From contig NZ_FNSA01000003.1 of assembly GCF_900104775.1 (NCBI RefSeq), positions 1,240,001-1,304,000 on the forward strand: a DNA stretch of 64,000 bases, written 5' to 3'. Positions within the stretch are counted from its first letter, which is position 1. Every line of letters begins with the position of its first letter. This DNA comes from Tsukamurella tyrosinosolvens (GTDB taxonomy: Bacteria; Actinomycetota; Actinomycetes; Mycobacteriales; Mycobacteriaceae). Shown piece by piece: positions 35,931 to 45,678 of this stretch. Under the pieces are notes generated by a model. The model searched no databases. It was given only the letters and a program-made list of their open reading frames with translations, and was not told where the DNA came from. Both the position numbers and the translations under genes were made by a program.

Positions 35931-36692
35931 ATGGCGACCGCGCACGAGCCCGAGAGCGGCTACGAGTTGCGCTGGCGCGCCCACAATTCACAGCGACGCG
36001 AGCTCATCCTGCGCGCGGCGGCCGAGCTGGTGGAGGAGTCGGAGCCCGGCGCCCCGATCCCGGTGCGCAGCATCGCCGAACGCGCGGGCCTGGTGAAGTC
36101 CGTGGTCTACCGCCAGTTCAAGAGCAAGGACGACCTGGCGCGCGGCCTCCGCGGCTTCGTGGTCGACCAGTTCGCCGCCGAGCTCGAGGCCGACCTGGAC
36201 GTCTCCACCGGCTCGCTGCGCGAGATCCTGCGCCGCTCGATCGCCAGCGCCGCCACCTGGATGCAGGACAATCCGCGCCTCGTCGACCTGCTGCGCGCCG
36301 GCCCCACCGACGCGGTCGGACCGGACGGCGTCCCGGTGGCGCCCGACGCCATCGGCGAACTGCGGCACCGCGTGGTCGCCCGCGCCGAGCAGACGATCGA
36401 CGGCCTCGCGTCGCTCACCGGCCTCGATCCCGCGGCCTTCGCCGGCGTGCCCTTCGTGGTGTTCACGATGGTCGAGGGCACGCTCACCAGCTGGGTCCGC
36501 GGCGAGGCCGCCGTCCGGGGCAGGACGCGCGCCGAGGTGGTCGAGTCGCTCACGGACGTCACGTGGTTCGTGCTCGACGGTGCCGCCCGCACTCTGGGGG
36601 TGCACGTCGATCCGGACGCGGAATTGACCCGCTTCCTCGAATCCCTGGCGCCCGACGGAGTGGCCTCCGGACGAGCGGTTCGTCGCGGGTGA
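35931..36692 (+). CDS. TetR-family regulator of the diiron-oxygenase locus
   Basis: A 253-residue regulator. The HTH region SQRRELILRAAAELVEESEP then PVRSIAERAGLVKSVVYRQF followed by KSKDDL (about residues 20-75) is a standard TetR head with a slightly long N-terminus, and the C-terminal ligand domain is helical. It follows the diiron oxygenase gene with a 74-nt gap and is probably its regulator through the GTGAT/ATCAC dyad. Upstream AT-rich promoters are absent between them except the -10 at 35917. Confidence 0.85.
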   Translation: MATAHEPESGYELRWRAHNSQRRELILRAAAELVEESEPGAPIPVRSIAERAGLVKSVVYRQFKSKDDLARGLRGFVVDQFAAELEADLDVSTGSLREILRRSIASAATWMQDNPRLVDLLRAGPTDAVGPDGVPVAPDAIGELRHRVVARAEQTIDGLASLTGLDPAAFAGVPFVVFTMVEGTLTSWVRGEAAVRGRTRAEVVESLTDVTWFVLDGAARTLGVHVDPDAELTRFLESLAPDGVASGRAVRRG

Positions 36693-36840
36693 ACGGCAGG
36701 TCCGGAGACAAACACAGGCAGATCCGTGCTCTCGCGCGTGAGTCTGGCACGATTATCCCGAATGTGGTTCACCTCACCGGTCGGGTCGACTAGCTTTTCG
36801 AATCGACGCTTCCGGTCGGTAGCGGGGATAGGAGCGGCGC

Positions 36841-38256
36841 GTGGCGGGCAGAACGAGTCGAACACGGAACGGCCTGCCGGCCAGGCTCGGCGCCGTGGGG
36901 TTGACGTCCGCCCTGGGCGCGACCCTGCTCGCCGGTTGCGGCACGGGGGCGAGCGGCACCGAGATCAGCGTGTACGTCGGCGCGGACAGTGCCGCGACCG
37001 TGCAACGCGTGGCGGAGAAGTGCTCGACGTCCGAGTACAAGGTGGTCGGCTACGGGCTGCCCAAGTCGGCCGATGACGCACGACTCCAGCTCGCGCGCCG
37101 CATCACCGGCGGCGACGCGTCGCTGGACGTGATGGCGCTCGACGTCACCTGGACGGCGGAGTTCGCGCAGGCCGGGTGGGCGGTGAAGGTGCCGGACGAC
37201 GTGGCGCAGCGCACCGAGAAGCGCGTCCTCGCGGGTCCGCTGAAGACGGCCAAGTTCACCGACGAGCTGTACGGCGTCCCGGCGTGGACCAACACCCAGC
37301 TGCTCTGGTACCGCAAGGACATCCTCTCCCAGCTGACGGGTAAGCCCATCACGGCGCCGCCGAAGTTCACGTGGTCCCAGCTGCTGGACTTCACCGGGCA
37401 GTCGCTCGGTAAGCGCGGCCCCGCACAGATCGGCGTCACCGCGGCGCAGTACGAGGGCTTGACGGTGTGGTTCAACTCGCTGCTGGAATCCGCCGGGGGC
37501 AAGGTCGTGGACGAGACCGGCAAGCGGGTGGTGCTCGGCGAGGGCAAGAACCGCGAGGCCGCCGTGCAGGCGCTGCGGACGATGAAGGATGTGGCGACCG
37601 CCCCCGGGCACGATCCGAGCTTCACTCAGACGATGGAGACGGAGATCCGGCTCGGCATGGAGCGCGGGGACGCCCTGTTCGAGGTGAACTGGCCGTTCGT
37701 CCTGTCGGCGATGCAGCAGAACTCGGCCGCCGGGACCGTGCCCTTCCTGCCGGAGATGACGCGCTTCGCCGACGTGGTCAAGAAGCCGACCAACGATCAG
37801 CTCAAGCAGATGAACGCGGTGATCCAGAAGAAGTTCGACTTCACCACGTACCCGCGGATCGCGCCCGGCGTCCCCGCGCGCCCCACGATCGGCGGGGCGA
37901 ACTACGCGGTGTCTCCCACGTCGACGAAGAAGGACCTGGCGTGGAAGGCCATCGAGTGCTTGACGAATGACGAGTCGGAGAAGGCCTACGGCCTCGACGC
38001 CGGCACGCCGCCCGTCCTGCCCTCGCTCTACGACGACCCGGAGTACCTGGCCGTGTACCCGATGGCGAAGCTCATCCGGGACCAGTTGCAGGAGAACACC
38101 TCCTCCGTGCGCCCGGTCACGCCCGTGTACCAGGCCATGTCCACGCTGCTGCAGGCGAAACTGAGCCCGGTCGGATCGTGGGATCCGGACTCCCTCGTCG
38201 ACGAGTTGGTCACCGCCGCCACGAAGGCGATCGATCAGAAGGGGCTGGTCCCGTGA
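36841..38256 (+). CDS. lpqY: Trehalose-binding lipoprotein LpqY
   Basis: A 471-residue solute-binding lipoprotein. The signal peptide ends with lipobox LLAGC (Cys33). The mature protein has the two-lobe layout of cluster-D sugar-binding proteins, with AWTNTQLLWYRKDIL and GDALFEVNWPFVLSAMQQN as recognisable blocks. LpqY delivers trehalose released during mycolate transfer back to SugABC for recycling. The GTG start is preceded by GGAG. It is the first gene of lpqY-sugA-sugB-sugC, and overlaps sugA by 4 nt. Confidence 0.93.
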   Translation: MAGRTSRTRNGLPARLGAVGLTSALGATLLAGCGTGASGTEISVYVGADSAATVQRVAEKCSTSEYKVVGYGLPKSADDARLQLARRITGGDASLDVMALDVTWTAEFAQAGWAVKVPDDVAQRTEKRVLAGPLKTAKFTDELYGVPAWTNTQLLWYRKDILSQLTGKPITAPPKFTWSQLLDFTGQSLGKRGPAQIGVTAAQYEGLTVWFNSLLESAGGKVVDETGKRVVLGEGKNREAAVQALRTMKDVATAPGHDPSFTQTMETEIRLGMERGDALFEVNWPFVLSAMQQNSAAGTVPFLPEMTRFADVVKKPTNDQLKQMNAVIQKKFDFTTYPRIAPGVPARPTIGGANYAVSPTSTKKDLAWKAIECLTNDESEKAYGLDAGTPPVLPSLYDDPEYLAVYPMAKLIRDQLQENTSSVRPVTPVYQAMSTLLQAKLSPVGSWDPDSLVDELVTAATKAIDQKGLVP

Positions 38257-39194
38257 CGACTGCGACCACGAACGGGGGTGCCGCGCCGGCACCCGCGGAG
38301 GAGAAGGCGGCGCTGTCCCAGGGGCAGCGCGAGGAACGCAAGCTGGGGCTGATGCTCATCGCGCCGGCGGCGCTGGTGATGCTGCTGGTGACGGCGTACC
38401 CGATCGTGTACGCCTTTTGGCTGAGCCTGCACAAGTCCTCGCTCGCTGCCCCCGGCCAGGACGAGTTCATCGGGTTCGGTAATTACGGCACGGTGCTGCA
38501 GGACTCGTATTGGTGGCAGGCGCTGGGGGTGACCTCGTTCATCACGGTCGTGTCGGTGGTGATCGAGTTCGTGCTGGGCCTGGCGATCGCGTTGGTGATG
38601 CACCGGACCATCGTCGGCCGTGGCCTGGTGCGGACCGTCGTGCTGATCCCGTACGGCATTGTGACGGTGGCCGCCTCGTTCTCGTGGTTCTACGCGTGGA
38701 CGCCGAAGACCGGGTATCTCGCGAACCTGTTGCCGGACGGGACCGCTCCGCTGACGGAGCAGATCCCGTCGTTGTTCATCATCATCCTGGCCGAGGTGTG
38801 GAAGACGACCCCGTTCATGGCGCTGCTGCTGCTCTCGGGCCTGGCGCTGGTGCCGGACGATCTGATCAAGGCCGCGTCGATGGACGGCGCGGGCCCGTGG
38901 ACCCGGCTGACGAAGATCATCATTCCGCTGATGAAGCCGGCGATCCTCGTGGCGCTGCTGTTCCGCACGCTGGACGCCTTCCGCATCTTCGACAACATCT
39001 ACGTCCTGACCAAGGGCGCCAACGGGACCGGATCGGTGTCGATCCTCGGGTACGACAACCTGTTCAAAGCGTTCAACCTGGGTGTGGGATCGGCTATCTC
39101 GGTGCTGATCTTCATCTGCGTGGCGATCATCGCGTTCATCTTCGTCAAGGCGTTCGGCACCGCGGTGCCGGGCTCCGACCAGGACCAGAGGTAG
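38253..39194 (+). CDS. sugA: Trehalose ABC transporter permease SugA
   Basis: A 313-residue MalF-type permease with six membrane segments. The conserved EAA loop is [20 protein letters not shown] followed by [13 protein letters not shown]. The N-terminus is a charged tail, then [20 protein letters not shown] is the first span. The GTG overlaps the lpqY stop (GTGA). Partner of SugB in the trehalose-import channel. Confidence 0.92.
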   Translation: MTTATTNGGAAPAPAEEKAALSQGQREERKLGLMLIAPAALVMLLVTAYPIVYAFWLSLHKSSLAAPGQDEFIGFGNYGTVLQDSYWWQALGVTSFITVVSVVIEFVLGLAIALVMHRTIVGRGLVRTVVLIPYGIVTVAASFSWFYAWTPKTGYLANLLPDGTAPLTEQIPSLFIIILAEVWKTTPFMALLLLSGLALVPDDLIKAASMDGAGPWTRLTKIIIPLMKPAILVALLFRTLDAFRIFDNIYVLTKGANGTGSVSILGYDNLFKAFNLGVGSAISVLIFICVAIIAFIFVKAFGTAVPGSDQDQR

Positions 39195-39207
39195 GAGGCG
39201 CTCGGCG

Positions 39208-40041
39208 ATGGCAACGAGTACCGCAGGGCGCAAGGTCGCCTGGAGTGTGATCGACCTTCTGGTCGTCTGTTACGCATTGATCCCCGTGTTGTGGATCGTC
39301 TCGCTCTCCCTCAAGTCCCCGGCCGCGGTGACGGACGGGAACTTCATCCCGAAGAGCGTGACCATGGACAACTACTCGGCGATCTTCGAGGGCAGCGGCT
39401 TCATCCGCCCGCTCATCAACTCGATCGGCGTCGCATTGATCTCGACCGTGATCGCCGTGATCATCGGCATGTTCGCCGCCTACGCGGTGGCGCGCTTGAA
39501 CTTCCCGGGTAAGAAGCTGTTCATCGGGGCGGCGCTGTTGATCGCCATGTTCCCGCAGATCTCGCTGATCACCCCGCTGTTCAACATCGAGCGCGCCGTC
39601 GGCCTGTTCGACACCTGGCCGGGCCTGATCCTGCCGAACGTGACCTTCGCGTTGCCGTTGTGCGTGTACACGCTCTCGGCGTTCTTCCGCGAGATCCCCT
39701 GGGAGCTGGAGAAGGCCGCCAAGATGGACGGCGCCACCCCGGCCCAGGCCTTCCGTCAGGTGATCGCGCCGCTCGCGGTCCCCGGCGTGGTCACCGCTGC
39801 GATCCTGGTGTTCATCGCGGCGTGGAACGACCTGCTGTTCGGTGTGTCTCTCACCGCGACCGAGCGGTCGATCACCGCACCGGTGGCGATCGTGAACTTC
39901 ACCGGTAGCTCGCAGTTCGAGGAGCCCACCGGATCCATCGCCGCGGCAGCGGTCATCATCACGATCCCCATCATCATCTTCGTCCTGATCTTCCAACGAC
40001 GGATCGTCGCCGGACTGACCTCCGGCGCGGTCAAGGGCTGA
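39208..40041 (+). CDS. sugB: Trehalose ABC transporter permease SugB
   Basis: A 277-residue MalG-type permease. The EAA loop is [20 protein letters not shown] followed by [10 protein letters not shown], and six spans are visible from [20 protein letters not shown] to [27 protein letters not shown] lies before the ATG, 13 nt after sugA. It pairs with SugA and binds the SugC ATPase. Confidence 0.92.
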   Translation: MATSTAGRKVAWSVIDLLVVCYALIPVLWIVSLSLKSPAAVTDGNFIPKSVTMDNYSAIFEGSGFIRPLINSIGVALISTVIAVIIGMFAAYAVARLNFPGKKLFIGAALLIAMFPQISLITPLFNIERAVGLFDTWPGLILPNVTFALPLCVYTLSAFFREIPWELEKAAKMDGATPAQAFRQVIAPLAVPGVVTAAILVFIAAWNDLLFGVSLTATERSITAPVAIVNFTGSSQFEEPTGSIAAAAVIITIPIIIFVLIFQRRIVAGLTSGAVKG

Positions 40042-40069
40042 CGCCGGAAAGTATTCGAGGAGCAATCAC

Positions 40070-41251
40070 ATGGCCGACATCGTCCTGGACCACGTCAAGA
40101 AGACCTACCCCGACGGCTCCACCGCCGTCAGCGACATCAACCTGCAGATCGCCGACGGCGAGTTCGTGATCCTGGTGGGCCCGTCGGGCTGCGGCAAGTC
40201 CACCACGCTGAACATGATCGCCGGCCTGGAGGACATCTCCTCGGGCGAGCTGCGGATCGGCGGCGAGCGGGTCAACGAGCGGGCCCCGAAGGACCGCGAC
40301 ATCGCGATGGTCTTCCAGTCCTACGCGCTGTACCCGCACATGACGGTGCGCGAGAACATCGCCTTCCCGCTCAAGCTGGCGAAGCTGCCCAAGGACCAGA
40401 TCAACGCGGCCGTCGAGGACGCCGCCCGCACACTGGATCTCACGCAGCACCTCGACCGCCGGCCGTCGCAGCTCTCGGGCGGCCAGCGGCAGCGCGTGGC
40501 GATGGGCCGCGCGATCGTGCGCAGCCCCAAGGCCTTCCTCATGGACGAGCCGCTGTCGAACCTCGACGCGAAGCTGCGCGTGCAGATGCGCACCGAGGTC
40601 TCCCGGCTGCAGAAGCGCCTCGGCACCACCATGGTCTACGTGACGCACGACCAGACCGAGGCCATGACCCTCGGCGACCGCGTCGTGGTGCTCAAGAGCG
40701 GCGATGTGCAGCAGATCGGCGCCCCGCAGGAGCTCTACGACCGCCCGAACAACCTGTTCGTCGCCGGCTTCATCGGCTCCCCGGCGATGAACTTCGTGCC
40801 CGGCCGCCTCACCTCCGTGGGCATCGACACCGCGCTCGGTGAGATCCTGCTGCTCGACGCGCCGCAGCTGGCCGAGAAGGCCTCCGCCGCCGGCAACAAG
40901 ACCGGCGACGTCGTGGTCGGCATCCGCCCCGAACACTTCGAGGACGCCCGCCTACTCGACCCGAACCAGCGCGTCGGCGGCCTCACCTTCCGCGCCCGGG
41001 TCGACGTCCTCGAATCGATGGGCTCGGACAAGTTCATCCACTTCGCCGTCCCGGCCGACGACGCCCGCACGGACGTCCTCGGCGACCTCCGGGCGGGCCA
41101 GCAGCAGGCGCCGCCCGCTGGGGTCGATGAGATCGTGGCGCGTCTGTCCGCCGATTCGAACGCCGCCCGCGGCGCCGAGGTGGACCTGTTCTACGACCCG
41201 ACGAAGATCGCGGTCTTCGACGCCGCGACCGGGCGCAACCTGGCTCTCTAG
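40070..41251 (+). CDS. sugC: Trehalose ABC transporter ATP-binding protein SugC
   Basis: A 393-residue MalK/UgpC-type ATPase. GPSGCGKST (Walker A, near residue 38), QLSGGQRQR (signature), [16 protein letters not shown] (Walker B and D-loop) and the H-loop VTHDQTEAM are all present. The C-terminal regulatory part is OB-fold-like ([17 protein letters not shown]). It completes the lpqY-sugABC importer, as Rv1235-Rv1238. Confidence 0.94.
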   Translation: MADIVLDHVKKTYPDGSTAVSDINLQIADGEFVILVGPSGCGKSTTLNMIAGLEDISSGELRIGGERVNERAPKDRDIAMVFQSYALYPHMTVRENIAFPLKLAKLPKDQINAAVEDAARTLDLTQHLDRRPSQLSGGQRQRVAMGRAIVRSPKAFLMDEPLSNLDAKLRVQMRTEVSRLQKRLGTTMVYVTHDQTEAMTLGDRVVVLKSGDVQQIGAPQELYDRPNNLFVAGFIGSPAMNFVPGRLTSVGIDTALGEILLLDAPQLAEKASAAGNKTGDVVVGIRPEHFEDARLLDPNQRVGGLTFRARVDVLESMGSDKFIHFAVPADDARTDVLGDLRAGQQQAPPAGVDEIVARLSADSNAARGAEVDLFYDPTKIAVFDAATGRNLAL

Positions 41252-41258
41252 GTCCGCC

Positions 41259-41933
41259 GTGCGGGTGCTCGCCGTCAGCGACGAGGAGGTTCCGGGCCTG
41301 GCCCTGGCCTCGTCGACACTGCGCCCCGACCTGATCCTGGGGGCGGGCGACCTGCCCGGTGCGTACCTGGAGTCGCTCGTCGACCGCTACGAGGTGCCCT
41401 GCGTCTTCGTGCCCGGCAACCACGATCCCGACCACTCCGGGTACCGGCGGACCCGCGGCGGATTCGTCCGCGGCGGGGTGCCGTGCGAGCCGCCCGGGCC
41501 GCGTGGCGGGGTGAACGCCGACGGCCGCGTCGTCACCGTCGAGGGCCTGACGGTGGCGGGCCTCGGCGGCTCCGTCCGGTACCGCGGCGGGCCGAACCAG
41601 TGGACGCAGGCGCAGGCCACGCGCCGGGCCTGGCGGGTACGGTTCGCGGCGGGCCGGCGGCCGGTCGACGTGGTGCTCGCGCACTCGCCCGCACGGGGCG
41701 TCGGCGACGGGGAGGACGGCCCGCACCGGGGTCTCGCGGCGCTCGGCGGGCTGGTCGAGACGCTGCGGCCGCAGGTGTTCGTGCACGGGCACGTGCACCC
41801 GTTCGGCCGCCCGGGACCGGACCACGAGATCGACGGCGTGCCCGTGCTGAACACCGTCGGATACACGTACTTCGAGATCACTCCGGGGAGCCCCGGAACC
41901 TACCGCGTGAAGGAGCGACGTCGTGGCGCGTGA
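41259..41933 (+). CDS. Calcineurin-like metallophosphoesterase
   Basis: A 224-residue phosphoesterase with GAGDLPGAY, FVPGNHDPDH, VVLAHSPARGVGDGEDGPHR and the final VHGHVHPFG. These give the Asp, Asn and His metal ligands of the family (the first D-x-H is degenerate: VSDEEVP). It has a GTG start 7 nt past sugC with no RBS, and overlaps the next gene by 11 nt, so it belongs to the trehalose-importer transcript. The substrate is unknown. Confidence 0.85.
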   Translation: MRVLAVSDEEVPGLALASSTLRPDLILGAGDLPGAYLESLVDRYEVPCVFVPGNHDPDHSGYRRTRGGFVRGGVPCEPPGPRGGVNADGRVVTVEGLTVAGLGGSVRYRGGPNQWTQAQATRRAWRVRFAAGRRPVDVVLAHSPARGVGDGEDGPHRGLAALGGLVETLRPQVFVHGHVHPFGRPGPDHEIDGVPVLNTVGYTYFEITPGSPGTYRVKERRRGA

Positions 41934-42789
41934 CACCGGCTTCCCCGACGAGGACGCCCGCACCGACTTCGAGCGGTCCCGGCGCCGGGCCAACATCGCC
42001 CGCCTCGCGTCGTGGGTGCGCGGCCAGCCCGGCGACGTCACCGAGGTACTGCCCTACGACGAGGTCGTCTCGGCGCTCGGCTTCGTGTCCGAGCGGCCGT
42101 TGGGGCTCCAGGTGGTGCCCGTCGCACAGATCGTGGGCAGCGTCGACCGCACCCGCGACTTCGACCGCTATTTCCGGCCCCGCTCGCCCGCACTGCGGGC
42201 CCGCTGGCAGCGGCTGGCGGCGGCGCAGCGTCGCGGTGAGGCGATGCCGCCCGTCGAGCTGAAGAAGGTCGGCGACCTGTACTTCGTGGTCGACGGCCAT
42301 CACCGGGTGTCGATCGCCTTCGCCCGTGGCTTCGCCACCATCGACGCCGATGTCACCGAGGTGGTCACGAGGATCGGCTCGGGCGGCATCGCGGTCCGTT
42401 CCGACCTGCTGCTCAAGGATCACCGGCGGTTGTTCCTGGAGCGGGTGCCGTTGGAGGGCGCCGCGCGGGAGCGGATCCGGTTCACGAACGCCTGGGACTA
42501 CTCGGTGCTCGCGGAATCGGTGGAGGCCTGGGGCTTCCGGCTGATCCAGGACGCGGGGGAGTACCTCTCCCGGGCGGTCGTCGCCGGCCGCTGGTACGAG
42601 GAGGAGTTCGCGCCCGTCATCGAGATGGCGCGGGCCGCCGGGATCATGCAGTCCTCCACCGACGCCGAGGTGTACCTGTTCGTCGCCTGCGAGCGGTACA
42701 GGCTGGTGCGCAAGCACGTCTGGACGCCCGAGATCATCCACGAGGTCTCCGCGCAGAACCCGCCCTGGCAACCGGGCAAGTTCTTCTAG
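41923..42789 (+). CDS. ParB/Srx-like nuclease-domain protein
   Basis: A 288-residue protein with a ParB/sulfiredoxin-type N-domain: LQVVPVAQIVGSVDRTRDFD, MPPVELKKVGDLYFVVDGHH and RVSIAFARGF (the GHHR motif near residue 127). The rest is helical and unlike ParB spacers. Such proteins occur next to metallophosphoesterase genes in actinobacteria and are not partition proteins. The GTG start has an AAGGAGCGAC upstream and lies inside the phosphoesterase gene. Confidence 0.75.
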   Translation: MARDTGFPDEDARTDFERSRRRANIARLASWVRGQPGDVTEVLPYDEVVSALGFVSERPLGLQVVPVAQIVGSVDRTRDFDRYFRPRSPALRARWQRLAAAQRRGEAMPPVELKKVGDLYFVVDGHHRVSIAFARGFATIDADVTEVVTRIGSGGIAVRSDLLLKDHRRLFLERVPLEGAARERIRFTNAWDYSVLAESVEAWGFRLIQDAGEYLSRAVVAGRWYEEEFAPVIEMARAAGIMQSSTDAEVYLFVACERYRLVRKHVWTPEIIHEVSAQNPPWQPGKFF

Positions 42790-42801
42790 GCGGGCGTCCG
42801 C

Positions 42802-42830
42802 CGTCGGGGTCGGAGGCTCCGACCCCGACG
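42802..42830. terminator. Bidirectional hairpin between ParB-like and glucosidase genes
   Basis: CGTCGGGGTCGGA (42802-42814) and TCCGACCCCGACG (42818-42830) make a 13-bp perfect stem with a 3-nt loop, between converging genes ending at 42789 and 42853. Confidence 0.75.
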
Positions 42831-42852
42831 CACGTGGAGCGCGCAGGCCGGG

Positions 42853-44502
42853 TCAGCGCATCCAGACCGTCGTCGCACCGGGGAGCCGGTCGCCCTCGAA
42901 CTCCGTGCTGGCGAGCAGGATCCGGCCCTCGGGCAGCTCCACCGGCTCCGCGCCGAAGTTGGTGTACGACCGCCATCCGCCGGGCCGCTCGAAGGCGAGC
43001 ACCGATGCCGACGGATGCGGGATCCAGGTCAGCGACTCCGCGCTCTGCAGGTCGGCGCGCAGTGCCAGCGCCCGCCGGTACAGGTTCAGGGTCGACTCGG
43101 GATCGTCGTCCTCGACCGAGACCGCGTAGTCCGCGAACCACACCGGCTGCGGAAGGTGCGCACCGTCGGACCCGAAGCCGTACGAGGGCCCGGTACCGGT
43201 CCAGGGAAGGGGCACGCGACAGCCGTCCCGTCCGACCTCCTTGCCCTCGGTCCGGAAGAAGGTCGGGTCCTGGCGCGCCTCGGCGGGGATGTCGCCCACC
43301 TCGTGCAGACCCAGTTCCTCGCCCTGGTACAGGTACGTGGAACCGGGGAGGGCCAGGAGGAGCATCGTCGCGGCGCGGGCGCGCCGCTCACCGAGTACGG
43401 TATCGACCTCGTCGTGCGATCCGCCCGCCAGGGTCCACGCCGCGGCGTGGTGCCCGAGGCCGGCCGGAAGGCCGTAGCGGGTGGCGTGCCGGGTCACGTC
43501 GTGGTTCGACAGGACCCAGGTGCTCGACGATCCGGTCTCCTCGGCACGCTGGACGTTCTCGTCGATGATCTCCCGGAACTGTGAGGCCTCGAACTCCGAG
43601 ACCAGCAGGTCGAAGTTGAAGGCCTGCCCGAGCCCGTCCGGGCTCGCGTACGGGGCGAGCCGGGACTTGTGGACCCACGCCTCGGCGACCGCGGTGCGGG
43701 GCGGCTCGTACTCATCGAAGACCTTGCGCCACGCGCGGTAGATCTCGTGCACCTCGTCGCGGTCCGAGAACGGGTGGTCGGGATTGAGTGTCAACTCGCC
43801 CAGTCCCACCACCGCGAACGGGGCGAAGGGCTCGCTGAGGTCCTTGCGCAGGTAGTGCGCGACGTCGATGCGGAAGCCGTCGACCCCGCGGTCCGACCAG
43901 AATCGCAGGGTGTTCTCGAAGTCCGCGCGGACGTCCTCCCGCTCCCAGTTCAGGTCCGGCTGTTCGCGGGCGAACATGTGCAGGTACCACTGGCCGGGCG
44001 AGCCGTCTGGCTCGGCGACGCGGTGCCACGCCGGACCGCCGAAGTGCGACTGCCAGTCGTTGGGCGGCTGGTCGCCGTTCTCGCCCGTGCCCTCGAAGAA
44101 GTGGTAGCGGGCCCGCTCGTCGGAGCCGCGGCCCGCGGCGAGGGCCGCCTGGAACCATTCGTGCTGGTCGGAAGTGTGATTGGGCACGATGTCGACGATC
44201 AGCTTGATACCGGCGTCGTGCAGCGCGGTGGTCATCGCGTCGAAGTCGTCGAGGGTGCCGAGGCGCGGGTCCACGTCGCGGTAGTCCGCCACGTCGTAGC
44301 CGCCGTCGGCGAGCTCGGAGGGGTAGAACGGGCTCAACCACACCGCGTCGATGCCGAGTTCGCGGAGGTACGGCACGCGCGAGGTGATACCCGGCAGGTC
44401 GCCGATCCCGTCGCCGTTGGAGTCCGCGAAGCTGCGCGGATAGATCTGGTAGACCGCCGCCTGGCGCCACCAATCGGCCGTTCCGAGGTCCTTGAGAACC
44501 AC
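42853..44502 (-). CDS. GH13 alpha-glucosidase (oligo-1,6-glucosidase type)
   Basis: A 549-residue TIM-barrel glycosidase. The GH13 regions are present: VDIVPNHTSD (I), DGFRIDVAHY with the Asp nucleophile (II), AVAEAWVHK with the catalytic Glu (III) and VLSNHDVTR with the third Asp (IV). QIYPRSFADSNGDGIGDLPG is the usual N-terminus of alpha-glucosidases that hydrolyse short alpha-1,4 or alpha-1,6 sugars. I start at the GTG at 44502 with GGGAG just upstream; the frame goes on through the divergent LacI gene as shadow. It diverges from a LacI regulator and lies near the trehalose importer. Substrate may be maltose-type sugars or trehalose. Confidence 0.9.
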   Translation of the reverse strand: MVLKDLGTADWWRQAAVYQIYPRSFADSNGDGIGDLPGITSRVPYLRELGIDAVWLSPFYPSELADGGYDVADYRDVDPRLGTLDDFDAMTTALHDAGIKLIVDIVPNHTSDQHEWFQAALAAGRGSDERARYHFFEGTGENGDQPPNDWQSHFGGPAWHRVAEPDGSPGQWYLHMFAREQPDLNWEREDVRADFENTLRFWSDRGVDGFRIDVAHYLRKDLSEPFAPFAVVGLGELTLNPDHPFSDRDEVHEIYRAWRKVFDEYEPPRTAVAEAWVHKSRLAPYASPDGLGQAFNFDLLVSEFEASQFREIIDENVQRAEETGSSSTWVLSNHDVTRHATRYGLPAGLGHHAAAWTLAGGSHDEVDTVLGERRARAATMLLLALPGSTYLYQGEELGLHEVGDIPAEARQDPTFFRTEGKEVGRDGCRVPLPWTGTGPSYGFGSDGAHLPQPVWFADYAVSVEDDDPESTLNLYRRALALRADLQSAESLTWIPHPSASVLAFERPGGWRSYTNFGAEPVELPEGRILLASTEFEGDRLPGATTVWMR

Positions 44503-44526
44503 AACACTCCCTTCGACAGGTGTCTC

Positions 44527-44596
44527 CGTCGACGAGAATCGTCGACGCGCGTCGACGACGCCCCTCGAGCGTAACGGATCCGTAGGATCGGATCCG
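44527..44596. promoter_or_regulatory. Tandem LacI operators, glucosidase-lacI gap
   Basis: CGTCGACG occurs at 44527-44534, 44540-44547 and 44550-44557. The last two join as the perfect 20-bp palindrome TCGTCGACGCGCGTCGACGA (44539-44558), and the first two as 9-bp arms with a 3-nt gap (44527-44547). Two CGGATCCG palindromes at 44575-44582 and 44589-44596 flank a -10 TAGGAT (44583-44588). A LacI repressor could cover both divergent promoters here. Confidence 0.7.
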
Positions 44597-44640
44597 GTGT
44601 TTCGCCGCTCGCCGGGCGGCGGGCGAGGGGAGGTGCACCT

Positions 44641-45675
44641 ATGGCGACCATGGCCGACGTCGCGCGTCTGGCGGGTGTCTCGCGCAGCACCGTCTCCTAC
44701 GTCCTCAGCGGCACCCGTCCGATCTCCGCGGACACCCGCGAGCGGGTCCTCGCCGCGATGGAGTCGCTCGACTACGCGCCCAACGTGCTCGCCCGCGCCC
44801 TCGCCGGAACGCGCACGGGCCTGCTCGGACTGCTGCTCTCGACCGAGGCCCTCGGCCAGGGCGTCGACACTGCGGGCTATCTCACCGCCGCCGCGGACGA
44901 GGCACGCGCACGGGGCTCGCACCTGATGCTGCTGCCGGGGCCCGCCGACGATGCGGGGCCGGTGCGGGAGACCGTGCGGCAGGGGCTCGTCGACGGCTTC
45001 GTGGTGATGGAGGTGTACACCGCGGACGCGCGCGTCGACTACCTCCGCGAGGCGGGTGTCCCGTTCGTCCTCGTCGGTCGGACCGACGATGTCGAGGGAA
45101 CAGCGTTCTGCGACGCGGACTTCGACGCCGCTGCCGAGGAGGCGGTCGCGCACCTCGCGGAGCGGGGACACCGCGACGTGGCCGTCCTCACCGGGCCGGC
45201 GGTGGACCGCTCCCACGCCCCGGGTTTCGCCGTGCGCTCGCTAGCCGCCGTCGACGCGGCGGCCCGCCGACACGGCGTTCGATCCCGCGTCGTCCCGACC
45301 GCGGCTACCTTCGCCGGGGGATGGGACGCCTACGCCGGCATCGCCGCCGCGGGCGCGACCGGCGTGCTCCTATGCAACGAGCCGGCCGGTCTGGGCATGA
45401 TCTCGGCCGCCGTCGCCGCGGGAGCCCGCGTTCCGCAGGACCTCTCGGTGCTCACGGTGTTCGCGGGAACGGAGACCGGGGAACTGACCCGCCCCAGGCT
45501 CACCAGCATCGGACCGGACCACACCGCGATGGCGCGCCGCGCGATCGAGTTCCTGCTGCGCCGCGTCGCCGGCGAGCCCGCGGCGGACCTGCAGATGCTC
45601 AGTGTCCCGGTGTTCCTCGATCGTGGCAGCACGGCGGCCCCCCGCCCGCCACGCCCGGTGTCGCCGGGTCCGTAG
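44641..45675 (+). CDS. LacI-family transcriptional regulator
   Basis: A 344-residue regulator. The HTH and hinge ATMADVARLAGVSRSTVSYV then LSGTRPISADTRERVLAAME and LARALAGTRTGLLGLLLST are standard, followed by a periplasmic-binding-like sensor domain (VPFVLVGRTDDVEGTAFCDA, AHLAERGHRDVAVLTGP). GGGAGG is 7 nt before the ATG. Divergent from the GH13 glucosidase gene, it probably represses it and itself until a glucoside is present. Confidence 0.88.
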   Translation: MATMADVARLAGVSRSTVSYVLSGTRPISADTRERVLAAMESLDYAPNVLARALAGTRTGLLGLLLSTEALGQGVDTAGYLTAAADEARARGSHLMLLPGPADDAGPVRETVRQGLVDGFVVMEVYTADARVDYLREAGVPFVLVGRTDDVEGTAFCDADFDAAAEEAVAHLAERGHRDVAVLTGPAVDRSHAPGFAVRSLAAVDAAARRHGVRSRVVPTAATFAGGWDAYAGIAAAGATGVLLCNEPAGLGMISAAVAAGARVPQDLSVLTVFAGTETGELTRPRLTSIGPDHTAMARRAIEFLLRRVAGEPAADLQMLSVPVFLDRGSTAAPRPPRPVSPGP

Positions 45676-45678
45676 GAT
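45673..45678 (+). promoter_or_regulatory. -10 element of leaderless SUFU-domain gene
   Basis: TAGGAT lies 8 nt before the GTG at 45687. The 14-mer TCCGTAGGATCGGA around it (45669-45682) is an exact copy of 44579-44592 in the lacI promoter, so the two may share regulation. Confidence 0.5.
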
